Assembly (NCBI GenBank): GCA_037200385.1
Contig: JBBCGL010000001.1
Span: 1,550,001 to 1,614,000, forward strand
DNA from: Rhizomicrobium sp.
GTDB taxonomy: Bacteria > Pseudomonadota > Alphaproteobacteria > Micropepsales > Micropepsaceae
Direction of reading: 5' to 3'
DNA length: 64,000 nt
Shown: piece by piece, positions 32,963-41,206 of the stretch
Layout of the letters: every line of letters begins with the position of its first letter
Position numbering within the stretch: position 1 is the first letter of the stretch
The notes under the pieces: model-generated
The model's input: the letters and a program-made list of their open reading frames with translations, nothing else
What the model was told of the DNA's origin: nothing
Databases searched by the model: none
Made by a program: the position numbers and the translations under genes

Positions 32963-34408
32963 ATGCTTGCGTATGAAGAGCTCAAGGGATCGACGGGACG
33001 TCAGATCCGTTTCCGCCCGCCGCGCTACGACGCGCGCCGGATGTTTCCGAATCTGGCGCCGCGCGTGCGCGTGCGCTCGTCGGCCTTTCGTCTGCACGAC
33101 ATCAGCCTCGGCGGCCTCGCCGCGCTGTCGAAGCAGAGCCATGACGACCTGCCCGAGGTCGGCGAGACCGTCGCGCTGTCCATCCAGCAATCGGGCCTGC
33201 CGATCTTCGAGAGCACGGCGCGGGTCTGCCGTTCCGAGAGCACGGTGTTCGGCTCCAAGCTCGCCTTCAACTTCGTCGACCGCTTCGTCGAGTTCGACAA
33301 GCTGCTGACCCGCAACACCCAGGCGCAGATCGCGGCCCGGGCGCCGGCCTTCGCTTCGGAGTCCGTGCAGCTCGTGCCGCTGGAATACCGCGCCTTCTGT
33401 GCCGACGTGCTGAAGCTGCTGCGCTCCTATCGGATGGTGCTGGAATCCAATTCGGCGGTGGCGAACGAATTCCGCCACGGCCTCGACCAGGTCGAGGCGT
33501 TCGAGACCTGCGAGCCGCGCCTGATCCAGCAATGGCGCGCGCTGTGGCGCACCGGCAACGACCTCACCCTGCCGCTGATCAACGACCGCGAAGTCCGCGA
33601 GGCGGCGAAGGAGTTCACCGAGCTCGTGCTGACGCCCGAATTGCGCAAGGGCGCGATCTGGGACCGCTCCTACGCCAAGCCGCTCGGCTATCCCGGCGAC
33701 TTCGAGATCATGAACCAGGTCTATGACTGGGAACGCCTCGGCACCGACGCCTATGAGATGCTGATGCATCGCGTCGGCCTCGAAGTCGCCGAGTGCATTC
33801 GCACCCGCATGGAGGTCGTGCGCACCCATATCGCCGACGTGGTGCGCGAGCGCGGCCACGACCGGCCGGCGCGCATCACCAGCCTGGGCAGCGGCCCGGC
33901 GCGCGAGGTGGGCTCCTATCTGAGCAGCCACAGCGCGGGCGGCCATCGCGTCGAGTTCTCGCTGATCGACCAGGAAGAATCGGCGCTGCTCTATGCGCAT
34001 GAGTCGACCTATCCCTATGTGCTGAACTCCGACGGGCGGATCAAGGTGCAGGGACTCAACATCTCCTTCACCGACATCCTGCGCGGCAACGAGGCTTTCG
34101 CCGGCCTGCCGCCCCAGGATCTGGTCTATTCGGTCGGTCTGCTCGACTACCTGACCGACCACCGCGCCAAAGCGCTGGTCGGCCAGCTGTTCGACCTCTT
34201 GGCGCCGGGCGGCCTGCTGATCATCGGCAACATGAACGAATGCCCGCTCAGCAATTACTGGCCGATGGAATACATCACCGACTGGACGCTGCATTATCGC
34301 GACGATGCCTGCATGACCGCTTGGGCCGACGGCCTCAACGCGGCCAAGGCGTGGACCGAGACGGAGCGGACGGGACGCGTGCGGATGCTGTTCATACGCA
34401 AGGCTTGA
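32963..34408 (+). CDS. PilZ domain fused to a class I SAM-dependent methyltransferase-like domain
   Basis: A 481-residue cytoplasmic protein. Residues ~15-115 form a PilZ domain: an RxxxR element (RYDAR) and the HDISLGGL motif, which bind cyclic di-GMP in the family. Residues ~250-480 are methyltransferase-like: a conserved AKPLGYPGDFEIMNQVYD block, the SAM loop ITSLGSGPAREVG, an acidic FSLIDQEE strand end and LLAPGGLLIIGNMNE. The GY-GDF block and overall pattern resemble proteins annotated as 3-hydroxypalmitate methyl ester (PhcB-type signal) synthases. It is convergent with a histidine kinase gene. Direct inference: c-di-GMP may control a methyltransferase making a signal; activity is unproven. 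Confidence 0.8.
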   Translation: MLAYEELKGSTGRQIRFRPPRYDARRMFPNLAPRVRVRSSAFRLHDISLGGLAALSKQSHDDLPEVGETVALSIQQSGLPIFESTARVCRSESTVFGSKLAFNFVDRFVEFDKLLTRNTQAQIAARAPAFASESVQLVPLEYRAFCADVLKLLRSYRMVLESNSAVANEFRHGLDQVEAFETCEPRLIQQWRALWRTGNDLTLPLINDREVREAAKEFTELVLTPELRKGAIWDRSYAKPLGYPGDFEIMNQVYDWERLGTDAYEMLMHRVGLEVAECIRTRMEVVRTHIADVVRERGHDRPARITSLGSGPAREVGSYLSSHSAGGHRVEFSLIDQEESALLYAHESTYPYVLNSDGRIKVQGLNISFTDILRGNEAFAGLPPQDLVYSVGLLDYLTDHRAKALVGQLFDLLAPGGLLIIGNMNECPLSNYWPMEYITDWTLHYRDDACMTAWADGLNAAKAWTETERTGRVRMLFIRKA

Positions 34409-34414
34409 GGCGGC

Positions 34415-34465
34415 CCTCGACAGGCTCGGATTGAGGGACCCGCTCAAGCCTGAGCTTGTCGAAGG
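34415..34465. repeat. REP-like imperfect palindrome between convergent genes
   Basis: Two arms, CCTCGACAGGCTCGGATTGAG and a right arm ending in CAAGCCTGAGCTTGTCGAAGG-like sequence, pair imperfectly. The CCTTCGACAAGCTCAGG core is a very common dispersed repeat in alphaproteobacteria. It sits between the ends of the PilZ-methyltransferase and kinase genes and may act as a two-way terminator. Confidence 0.65.
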
Positions 34466-34485
34466 ATGAGCCCGTCCCCTGCGGT

Positions 34486-35919
34486 CTATACCGCCTTCAG
34501 CATGCGCTTGATCGGCGGGGCGCGCAGGCGCTCGGGCGGCAGCCGGACCGTGACGGTGGTGCCCTGCGAGACCTGGCTGGTGATCGTGAGCTCGCCGCCG
34601 TGCAGTTCGGTGAGCTTGGCCGTCAGCGGCAGGCCCAGGCCGGTGCCGCCATGGGTGCGGGACAGCACGTTCTCCACCTGCTCGAACGGGCGGATGACGC
34701 GGGCGATGTCGTCCGGCGCGATGCCGATGCCGGTATCGGTGACGCGGATGTAGATCCCGCTGCCCGGCTCCGCCGCGACGCCGAGCGTGACGCGGCCGCC
34801 TTCGCGGGTGAACTTGATCGCGTTGGTCAGCAGGTTGAGCACGATCTGGCGCACGACGCGCTCGTCGACGCTGGCATAGAGCTGTTCGCCGCCGCCGGTG
34901 AAGGAGAGCTCGACGCCGCCCGCCGCGGCGCGTCCGCGGCACATGCGCATGGCATCCTCGAGGCAGCGCACCAGGTCGATCTCGTCCTCCTGCAGCGTCA
35001 GCTTGCCGGCCTCCGCCTTGGCGAGATCCAGGATGTCGTTGATGATCGCGAGCAGGTGGTTGCCGCTGTCGTTGATGTCGCCGACATATTCGACATAGCG
35101 CTCGTTGCCGATCGGCCCGAAGAGCTGCTTCTTGAGGATGTCGGAGAAGCCGATGATGGCGTTGAGCGGCGTGCGCAGCTCATGGCTCATATTGGCGAGG
35201 AACTCGCTCTTGGCGCGGTTCGCCTTGTCGGCCTCCAGCAGCAGGACGTTGGCGGCGGCGTTCTTGGCTTCGATCACCTTCTGCGCGCGATAGGAGCGGC
35301 GGACATACGTCTCCTGGATGTAGCCCGAGAACAGCCCGACCGCCGTCGCCATCACCAGGAAGAAGTTGTTGTTGAGGTAGTCCTTGAACGGGATCGGATT
35401 GATGACCAGCGAGACGACCTGGTAGAGGCCGACCAGCGTCAGCGAGATGATCACCGAATTGATGAAGCGCAGGCGCACCAGCGAACTGCCGTAGATCACC
35501 ACCATGATGAGGCCGGCATAGTAGAGGCTGTTGAACGGGGCCGGCATGATCGCCGTCATCACCACCACGCCGAGCCCCGGCGTGATCATGGCGGTCGAGA
35601 TGACCCGCTGGGAGAACGTCTCGAAGGACGGCACATAGGTCAGCGCCGCCGAACCCAGCAGGATCGGGCAGACCACGGCGTAGCGGATGAACCAGAGGAT
35701 GCCCACCAGCGAGCCGCCGACCACCGCATCCAGCACCCCGAAGGTCAGGTACAGCATCGCCGCGGCGACGAGATAGGTGCGGATCAGGGGGCGGGATTCA
35801 TTTATGCTCTCGACGCGGAAGCGCTCCTCGATCGCCGGATCGCCGAAGCGCAGACGCAACCGGTCCAGATCGTAACCGCTGTCGGCCGATCTCGAAGTAT
35901 CTTGTGTCGGCGCCTGCAT
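34486..35919 (-). CDS. Membrane sensor histidine kinase with six-helix N-terminal domain
   Basis: A 477-residue kinase. Residues ~48-205 contain about six transmembrane helices with short loops and no large periplasmic sensor; then a coiled linker, a HisKA domain with H246 in ANMSHELRTPLNAI, and a HATPase domain with N (NLLTNAIKF), G1 (DTGIGIAPDD) and G2 (GGTGLGLPL) boxes. There is no receiver domain or cognate regulator nearby. The membrane architecture resembles kinases sensing lipophilic signals or membrane state; its convergent partner is the PilZ-methyltransferase gene, so a signal synthase/sensor pair of PhcB-PhcS style is possible (inference). Confidence 0.88.
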   Translation of the reverse strand: MQAPTQDTSRSADSGYDLDRLRLRFGDPAIEERFRVESINESRPLIRTYLVAAAMLYLTFGVLDAVVGGSLVGILWFIRYAVVCPILLGSAALTYVPSFETFSQRVISTAMITPGLGVVVMTAIMPAPFNSLYYAGLIMVVIYGSSLVRLRFINSVIISLTLVGLYQVVSLVINPIPFKDYLNNNFFLVMATAVGLFSGYIQETYVRRSYRAQKVIEAKNAAANVLLLEADKANRAKSEFLANMSHELRTPLNAIIGFSDILKKQLFGPIGNERYVEYVGDINDSGNHLLAIINDILDLAKAEAGKLTLQEDEIDLVRCLEDAMRMCRGRAAAGGVELSFTGGGEQLYASVDERVVRQIVLNLLTNAIKFTREGGRVTLGVAAEPGSGIYIRVTDTGIGIAPDDIARVIRPFEQVENVLSRTHGGTGLGLPLTAKLTELHGGELTITSQVSQGTTVTVRLPPERLRAPPIKRMLKAV

Positions 35920-36047
35920 CCGGATAACCAGCGGACCTGATTATGGTGTTCCCGCCGTATCATCCCCAGCCCGAGTAAAGATTTGCATAGCGCTCAGGGT
36001 TAACGGAAATTTGCCCCGTTCACGCAATTTCAACCCTTGGCGCTTCG

Positions 36048-36350
36048 CTAGCCGGCGGCCGGCGTCAGATGCACCGCGCCATGCGCGGCCAGGTCGCGCA
36101 GGAACGCAACGACCTCCGCTTCGACGACGTCGCGCGGCGCGTCGTATTCGGCTTCCAGGGCATCGCAAAGCGGCGCCAGCGCCAGCGGCTCGGCCAGGAG
36201 TTCCCAGATGCGGCTGCCTGTTTCGGTCAAGCCGATATAGCGGCCCGTGCTGCCGCTCATCATGATCAGCTCGTCGCCGACCCGCGCCGTGAGCCAGCCC
36301 TCGGCGCGTGCGATCCGCGTCCGCGGCGTCAGGTCCATGTCGTCGCTCAT
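36048..36350 (-). CDS. PqqD family peptide carrier (RiPP recognition element)
   Basis: A 100-residue PqqD-like protein with a short N-terminal extension: GWLTARVGDELIMMSGSTGR forms the beta-strand part and YIGLTETGSRIWELLAEPLA the helix that follows, the classical PqqD pattern. Family members bind leader peptides of ribosomally made, modified peptides and hand them to modifying enzymes. It is the last gene of an operon with a sulfotransferase and an HprK-like kinase (4-bp overlaps), and it is the best candidate to bind the peptide encoded at 41207-41380. Confidence 0.85.
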   Translation of the reverse strand: MSDDMDLTPRTRIARAEGWLTARVGDELIMMSGSTGRYIGLTETGSRIWELLAEPLALAPLCDALEAEYDAPRDVVEAEVVAFLRDLAAHGAVHLTPAAG

Positions 36351-37243
36351 CCGCCCATTCCCCCCTGCTGCAGGAATTTATAGCCCAGCCGGCGCATCAT
36401 GGCTGCATGGTCGGCCTCGATCCGCGCGATCTGCGGCGGCGACAATTCTTCGCGCCAGGCCTCCGCCTCGCCGCGGCGGAAGAACAGGCCGCCATGAGGC
36501 GAAGTCCATTCGCGGAATCCCTTGGCGCGCTCCTGCGCCTGCAGCCGCGCGAAATCGGCGAGGCGCGCCGCCTGCCCGGCTTCGGCCGGCGTGATGTCGC
36601 GGCCCGCAAAGGCCAGCGCGGCGCGCAGAACCCCCGGCGTGTCGGCCTTGAGCGCCTCATAGCGCACGAGATGCACCGGCACATCGCTCTGGTCGAGCCA
36701 GCTCGCGACATGCGAGCTCCAGCTCAGCAGCTTCTGCCGCAGCTGGACGCCCAGCCGGCCCGAGACGCCGCCGAACACGTTGTTCTCCGAGCCCAGCGTC
36801 TCGATCGCCGCGTCGATGCTGCAGCCCAGATGGTTGGCGAGCGACGGCGCCACCGCCCGCGGATCGCGCACGATCACGATGGCCCCCTGCGCGGCGCCGA
36901 GCAGCGGCCGGCCGTCGGCGTTGCGCGTGTAGGCGTCGTGGACTTTCATGATGCGCGGCCACGGACCGTTCGCGATCTCGCGCGAGGCCGAATAGTCGCG
37001 ATAGTCGCCGCCGGCGATGGTCTCGAACACGCTGGGGCGCAGGAGATCGACCTCGTCCGGCGTCAGCAGGCTCGAATCGAGCATCGTGATGTCGTCGAAA
37101 GGGTAGCGCGCGCTCGCCACCGACATGTCCTCGTTCGGATCGTTGATGTCCGTCTCGCCCTGCCCCGCCAGGTTCGACAGCAGCAGCCGGAACCAGGTGT
37201 TGCCCGATTTGGGATAGGAGGCGAGCCAGACCAGACCGCTCAC
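36347..37243 (-). CDS. PAPS-dependent sulfotransferase
   Basis: A 298-residue cytosolic-type sulfotransferase. The phosphosulfate loop is ASYPKSGNTWFRLLL (residues 8-22 from the GTG at 37241-37243), and the 3'-phosphate region is IVIVRDPRAVAPSLANHLG. The GTG overlaps the HprK gene stop (GTGA), and the stop overlaps the PqqD start (ATGA). An ATG 11 codons upstream is possible but would overlap more. Its position between PqqD and the kinase suggests tailoring of a peptide, with the Tyr, Ser or Thr hydroxyls of the 57-residue peptide as candidate acceptors (inference). Confidence 0.87.
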   Translation of the reverse strand: MSGLVWLASYPKSGNTWFRLLLSNLAGQGETDINDPNEDMSVASARYPFDDITMLDSSLLTPDEVDLLRPSVFETIAGGDYRDYSASREIANGPWPRIMKVHDAYTRNADGRPLLGAAQGAIVIVRDPRAVAPSLANHLGCSIDAAIETLGSENNVFGGVSGRLGVQLRQKLLSWSSHVASWLDQSDVPVHLVRYEALKADTPGVLRAALAFAGRDITPAEAGQAARLADFARLQAQERAKGFREWTSPHGGLFFRRGEAEAWREELSPPQIARIEADHAAMMRRLGYKFLQQGGMGG

Positions 37244-38169
37244 CGCGCCGTCTCCAGCAATCCGAGCCGGCGCCAATGCGCCGCGAGCATGTCCGCCACC
37301 TCCGGCATCATGGCGAAATCGAGCGGCCGGGTGAGCCGGAACAGGCCCGCGTGGCGCTGCAGCGACGAGGATTCCCGGAAGAAGCGATCGGCGAGGCCCA
37401 TGATCCGCATCAGGCGCGGGCGATAGGCGTTGCGGCGCAGCAGGATCGCGGCATCGAGCGGCGAAAGCGGCTCGATGCCGCGCGCCAGCGACGGCCGCTC
37501 GCGCCGCAGCATGTAGATCGCGCCGATCGGCAGCGCGTCCTCGACCGCCGCCGACGACGGCTCGACATAGAACTTCTCCATCTGCGAGCGCACCGCCGCG
37601 CCCTTGTGCTCCGCCACGTCGAGGCGCTCCACCGCGTCGGCCCAGAGCTTCAGCATCCTGCCGTCGGGCACGATGGTGGGCCGGCCGTCGGCATCCGAGC
37701 CGAGGCAGCAGACATCGTCATTGACATGCGCGAACCCCCGCGCCCCCAGCGCCGCGGCGATGGTCGACTTGCCGGCGCCCGAGGGGCCGCAGAACAGCAC
37801 GGCTTTTCCGCTCACCGACACGGCGCTGGCATGCAGCACCATCTGCCCGCGCTGGTGCAGCAAGATCCCGAACGCGCTGCCGAGCAGGAAGATCGCGGCA
37901 TCGGCCTCGCTGGTGCCGCCTTCGGTCTCGAACAGGATCTCGCGGCCTTGCGCGATCAGGAAGCGGGCCACGCCGGGAACACGCAGCATGAAGCGGTCGT
38001 CCGTCATCGCCCAATTGGGACCGCGGTGAGAGGCCTCGCCAAGGGTGGCGGGGACCGCGCCGCGGCGCACCCGCACGTCCGGTGCCGCACCGGGGGGCGG
38101 CGCGGCGATAGCGCCCGGGAGATCGAGATCGGAGACCACGGTGTAACCGCACACCCGGTAATGATGCAT
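37240..38169 (-). CDS. HprK-related P-loop kinase
   Basis: A 309-residue protein related to the kinase domain of HPr kinase. The P-loop GPSGAGKST is at residues 128-136, preceded by LHASAVSVSGKAVLFC and followed by HVNDDVCCL (D151/D152), as in HprK-like proteins of peptide gene clusters. It lacks the N-terminal HprK sensor domain; residues 1-105 are a different lead-in. In lasso-peptide clusters such kinases phosphorylate the C-terminal Ser of the precursor (known for paeninodin-type systems). The local peptide does end in Ser. First gene of a three-gene leftward operon. Confidence 0.85.
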   Translation of the reverse strand: MHHYRVCGYTVVSDLDLPGAIAAPPPGAAPDVRVRRGAVPATLGEASHRGPNWAMTDDRFMLRVPGVARFLIAQGREILFETEGGTSEADAAIFLLGSAFGILLHQRGQMVLHASAVSVSGKAVLFCGPSGAGKSTIAAALGARGFAHVNDDVCCLGSDADGRPTIVPDGRMLKLWADAVERLDVAEHKGAAVRSQMEKFYVEPSSAAVEDALPIGAIYMLRRERPSLARGIEPLSPLDAAILLRRNAYRPRLMRIMGLADRFFRESSSLQRHAGLFRLTRPLDFAMMPEVADMLAAHWRRLGLLETAR

Positions 38170-38284
38170 GCCGCCTTTGCCTTGTCCCCAACGTGTTTGG
38201 GCTAAACGAACCTTGCCATATTTACAAGTTGCGCGTGGACGGCGAAAATTCGGCGCAGATGTCGAAGCGGTAATCGGGGCTGTA

Positions 38285-38578
38285 ATGCAGGCTTATTCCT
38301 ATGAGTTCTTTGCGGGCCATCTGCGCGAAATCTTCTCGATCGCGCTGGGCGAATCGTCGGTCGACATGACCCTGGTCGAGGCCCGGCGGCGGCCGCCGCG
38401 GGTGGTCGCGGGCCTGCGGGCCGAGCCTTTTACGCTCTATTTCAAATGCGCCAATCCGATCCTGCTGCCGCAGAAGACCTACCCGTTCACCAACCCGGGG
38501 ACCGGCAAGCTCGACATCTTCATCGTGCCGATCGGGCGCGAGCGCGACGGCGTCGTATACGAGGCGATCTTCAACTAA
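38285..38578 (+). CDS. DUF6916 family protein
   Basis: A 97-residue protein from ATG 38285 (an earlier in-frame start at 38168 would overlap the kinase start region). It begins SYEFFAGHLREIF and contains GLRAEPFTLYFKCANPILLP then TYPFTNPGTGKLDIFIVPIG, a compact all-beta pattern I associate with DUF6916. Members are typically found next to tail-collar proteins; the function is unknown. It is divergent from the kinase-sulfotransferase-PqqD operon with a 115-bp shared control region and convergent with the acetyltransferase gene. Confidence 0.75.
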   Translation: MQAYSYEFFAGHLREIFSIALGESSVDMTLVEARRRPPRVVAGLRAEPFTLYFKCANPILLPQKTYPFTNPGTGKLDIFIVPIGRERDGVVYEAIFN

Positions 38579-38594
38579 GCGCGATCCGGTCGGA

Positions 38595-39107
38595 TCACGG
38601 CCCGGCCTTCCACACCATCGCGGCATGGAGCCCGCCCGGCTCGAGGTTGCCGTCTTCCACGAAGCCCAGGCGCTCATAGAGCCGGCGCGCCGGGTTGCCG
38701 AACTCGACCTGGAGCACGAAGGTCCTGGCGCCGGCGTCCTTCAGCGAAGCCTGGACCCAGCGCAGCAGCCCCTCTCCCAGCCCGCGGCCGCGGAAGGGCG
38801 GCAGGAAACCGATATCGATGAGCGACCATTCGCTCGGGCCACGGTCCAGGATCAGCCGGCCGATGGGCGTGCCATGCTGCGCGATCACCAGGAAGTCCGC
38901 CTTCGGATAGAAGCGGCGGAAATGGAGGTCCTGGAGGCGGAACTGGTCGTCGAGAAAAGGCTCGCGCTGGGCCTCCGGCCATTGCGCCAGGGCGGCCGCA
39001 TCCATGCGCAGCGTGGCGAACAGGGCGCGCAGGAAGGGCTGGTCGCGCTTCCTGGACGGGCGCAGCGCGATGCCGTCGCGCGTCAGGCGTTCAGGCAGCG
39101 CAAGCAT
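38595..39107 (-). CDS. GNAT family N-acetyltransferase
   Basis: About 170 residues from ATG 39107; in-frame ATGs at 39134 and 39167 lie inside a palindromic repeat and are less likely. The acetyl-CoA loop is PPFRGRGLGEGLLRWV, preceded by LIDIGFLP and followed by LQVEFGNPARRLYERLGFV, a complete GNAT core. Substrate unknown. It is downstream of the three tail-collar genes on the same strand, with a REP-like palindrome in the gap, so it may be expressed with them at a reduced level. Confidence 0.88.
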   Translation of the reverse strand: MLALPERLTRDGIALRPSRKRDQPFLRALFATLRMDAAALAQWPEAQREPFLDDQFRLQDLHFRRFYPKADFLVIAQHGTPIGRLILDRGPSEWSLIDIGFLPPFRGRGLGEGLLRWVQASLKDAGARTFVLQVEFGNPARRLYERLGFVEDGNLEPGGLHAAMVWKAGP

Positions 39108-39127
39108 GGCGATCCCGCAAAACGATG

Positions 39128-39165
39128 GGAGCATGACCCGATTCCATGGGGTCGGATCATGCTCC
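39128..39165. repeat. REP-like palindrome
   Basis: Arms GGAGCATGACCCGA and TCGGATCATGCTCC (14 nt, one mismatch) around a 10-nt loop, followed by CAAAAC. The GAGCATGATCC core is a well-known dispersed alphaproteobacterial palindrome. It lies between the tail-collar operon and the acetyltransferase gene. Confidence 0.7.
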
Positions 39166-39203
39166 AAAACCGGCGCCCGTGGCGCGCTTTTGCGGACCCG
39201 CGG

Positions 39204-39737
39204 CTAGTTGCGCGACGGGAAGATGCCGTAGAGCGCGATGCAATAGTTCATGCCCAGGATCGGCTGCTCGTTCTCATGCGGCTGGCTGCCGCCGCTGGGC
39301 TGCAGGGCATTGACCCCCAGCGTGTTGCCCGTCGGGGTCGGCGCGAAGATCCTGCCGGGCTGGCCGCGGTCGCCGAACCAGCCGTTCTGCGTCGGCACCA
39401 GGCCGTAATCCGTGGTGGCGCCGGGCTGGGTGCCATAGACCAGATGGTTGTGCTGCGGCAACTGGCTCTGGCTCAGCGTCACCGAGGTCTGGCCCGAGGT
39501 CTGGCCCAGGTCGTAGTTCGACAGGCTCGGCCCCTGGCCCCAGCTCATCACGGAGCGGTCCATCAGGTTCGGCAGGGAGAAGGTCGTCACCCCGTTGCCG
39601 CCATAGGTGGTCCCGATGATCGAGAACAGCGCCTCGTTCTGCGAGATCGCGATCTGCTGGCCCTGGCAGAACGCGAAATTGATCGGCGCGAAGTTGAAGC
39701 CGTAAAGCATGACCTGACCGATATACTGCATCGACAT
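39204..39737 (-). CDS. Tail-collar domain protein 1
   Basis: A 177-residue protein with the phage tail collar (Collar) fold used by microcystin-dependent-protein-like (MdpB) family members: QVMLYGFNFAPINFAFCQGQ at the N-terminus, GTTYGGNGVTTFSLPNLMDR in the middle and a C-terminal GMNYCIALYGIFPSRN. There is no signal peptide. It is the third of three tandem paralogues, 32 bp behind the second. The central ~70 residues differ strongly from the paralogues. Other tail genes (tube, sheath, baseplate) are absent, so this is not a recognisable prophage or tailocin. Confidence 0.88.
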   Translation of the reverse strand: MSMQYIGQVMLYGFNFAPINFAFCQGQQIAISQNEALFSIIGTTYGGNGVTTFSLPNLMDRSVMSWGQGPSLSNYDLGQTSGQTSVTLSQSQLPQHNHLVYGTQPGATTDYGLVPTQNGWFGDRGQPGRIFAPTPTGNTLGVNALQPSGGSQPHENEQPILGMNYCIALYGIFPSRN

Positions 39738-39769
39738 AGTTTTGGTCTCCCGCGAGGGGTTGAATTGGA

Positions 39770-40312
39770 TTAGTTGCGGCTCGGGAAGATGCCCGACAGC
39801 GCGACGATGTAGGTGAGCGCCATCGCGGGCATGCGGTTCTCGTGCGGCAGGTTGTTGCCGGTGAAGCCGACCGCGCTCGCCGAGAACTGGATCGGGGAGC
39901 CGGTCTGCTTGCCGTTCGCGATCCAGTAGCCCGTCCAGGGCGGGTTCGCGAGCGTCGCGGGATAATTGCCCTGCGGCGTGTTCACGTTCGCCGTGCCGAC
40001 CGTTGTCGCGGTCGGCGGATGGTTGTGCATCGGCATCTGCTGGGTCGTCAGCGTCACCGCCTCCGTGCCCTGCTGCTCACCCATGGTCCAGTTCTGCAGG
40101 CCCGGACCCTGGCCCTGGCCGACCGCGAGACGGCCGCGCAGATCCGGCAGTCCGAACGTCGTCGTGCCGTTGCCGCCGTAATAGGTGCCGTAGAGCGAGA
40201 ATAGCGCGCTGTTCTGCTGGATGCTGATGATCTGGCCCCAGGCCATCGCATTGTTCTTGGGTGCGAAGTTGCCCGCAAACATCCGGACTTCGCCGAGATA
40301 GGGATTGGTCAT
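39770..40312 (-). CDS. Tail-collar domain protein 2
   Basis: A 180-residue paralogue: EVRMFAGNFAPKNNAMAWGQ, GTYYGGNGTTTFGLPDLRGR and a C-terminal ALTYIVALSGIFPSRN. An AAAGAGGAAA ribosome binding site precedes the ATG. The variable middle is rich in Asn, Thr and Pro (PMHNHPPTATTVG). It is the middle gene of the three-gene tandem, 23 bp behind the first. MdpB-like triplets of this kind are common in bacterial genomes, but their function is unsettled; host-attachment or extracellular fibre roles are guesses. Confidence 0.88.
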   Translation of the reverse strand: MTNPYLGEVRMFAGNFAPKNNAMAWGQIISIQQNSALFSLYGTYYGGNGTTTFGLPDLRGRLAVGQGQGPGLQNWTMGEQQGTEAVTLTTQQMPMHNHPPTATTVGTANVNTPQGNYPATLANPPWTGYWIANGKQTGSPIQFSASAVGFTGNNLPHENRMPAMALTYIVALSGIFPSRN

Positions 40313-40335
40313 GTGTGGTTTCCTCTTTCCAGGCG

Positions 40336-40857
40336 CTAATTACGGGCCGGATAATAGCCGGTGGTCGCGATACAGAAGTTCAGACCGAGACTCGGCTGGA
40401 TGTTGTTGTGAGCCTGACTGCCGCCGGCCACGCTGCACTGCTGCGGGTTGAGGACGACGTTCGGCCCGGTCGCGAAATAGAAGTTCTCCGCGGCGCCCGT
40501 CTTGCCGTTGACCGGCGCGGCGAACACGCCGTCCTGCAGGCCCGCCTGGGTGCCCGGGCTGTTGTTCGCCATGAACGCATGCGAGTGATACGGCATCTCG
40601 GTGATCAGGAGCGTCACGCTCTCCGTGCCGGTCATCTCGCCCATCGACGTCAGCTGACCGAACGCCATCGGCGTGCGGCCGCGCAGGTCCGGCAGGCCGA
40701 AGGTCGTCTGGCCGTTGCCGCCATAGGTCGTGCCCAGCAGCGAATAGAGCGCCGTGTTCTGCGCCAGCGGGATGATGTCTCCCTTGGCAAGCGCCCAGCC
40801 GCGCGGATTGAAGTTGAACCCGTAAATGCCGATCTGGCCCAGGTAATAGTTGGTCAT
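40336..40857 (-). CDS. Tail-collar domain protein 3
   Basis: A 173-residue paralogue and first gene of the tandem: QIGIYGFNFNPRGWALAKGD, GTTYGGNGQTTFGLPDLRGR and C-terminal GLNFCIATTGYYPARN. A GAGGAG ribosome binding site lies a few bases upstream of ATG 40857. The shared pattern with the other two (collar signature conserved, middle diverged) points to duplication followed by specialisation. The promoter is in the AT-rich gap shared with the putative peptide gene. Confidence 0.88.
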   Translation of the reverse strand: MTNYYLGQIGIYGFNFNPRGWALAKGDIIPLAQNTALYSLLGTTYGGNGQTTFGLPDLRGRTPMAFGQLTSMGEMTGTESVTLLITEMPYHSHAFMANNSPGTQAGLQDGVFAAPVNGKTGAAENFYFATGPNVVLNPQQCSVAGGSQAHNNIQPSLGLNFCIATTGYYPARN

Positions 40858-41206
40858 GAGAACTCCTCAAGAGAGGGGAAGTAGACAGGAGGGATTCCGG
40901 CGTTTCGCCAGAGAATAGGAATCGACAGCACGAGAAACTTAACTAGCGAGTCGCGATTGTTCAAATGAATTGTTAGAACAGCCGAAGTACATTTTGGAAT
41001 GATAAAATCGTTGTGGTTGCGCGCCCAGATATCGCAATACCAAGAGGCGATTTCGCGTGTGCGAAAACTACGTGACGCAAATGGTACGCCGCCGCCGAAC
41101 CGCACTGCATGGCGGTTGTGATCGCGGAGGAAGTTCGGTACCATCCTGACGGTGCGTCCGGCGTGTGCTAAAGCCGGTTCCTGATCGATTCTACAGCGGG
41201 GATGGT
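40858..41206. promoter_or_regulatory. AT-rich divergent control region
   Basis: 349 bp between the tail-collar operon and the peptide gene, clearly lower in GC than its surroundings, as expected for promoters or for acquired DNA. It contains direct repeats ATTGTT about 13 bp apart within a TGTTC...GAACA frame (about 40957-40980). A 96-codon leftward frame across it looks spurious. I see no RNA gene in it. Confidence 0.4.

Noticed and set aside
32621-34942. Leftward open frame of about 770 codons opposite the PilZ-methyltransferase gene
   Set aside because: Runs through the REP-like palindrome and into the kinase gene in the wrong frame; the real gene is on the plus strand with PilZ and SAM motifs.
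39204-40857. Prophage or tailocin remnant suggested by tail-collar genes
   Set aside because: No capsid, tube, sheath, baseplate, lysis or integrase genes nearby; isolated collar triplets are common chromosomal genes.
40854-41144. A 96-codon leftward frame in the AT-rich gap upstream of the tail-collar genes
   Set aside because: Overlaps the first collar gene start, lacks a ribosome binding site that I can see, and matches no family; better seen as promoter DNA.
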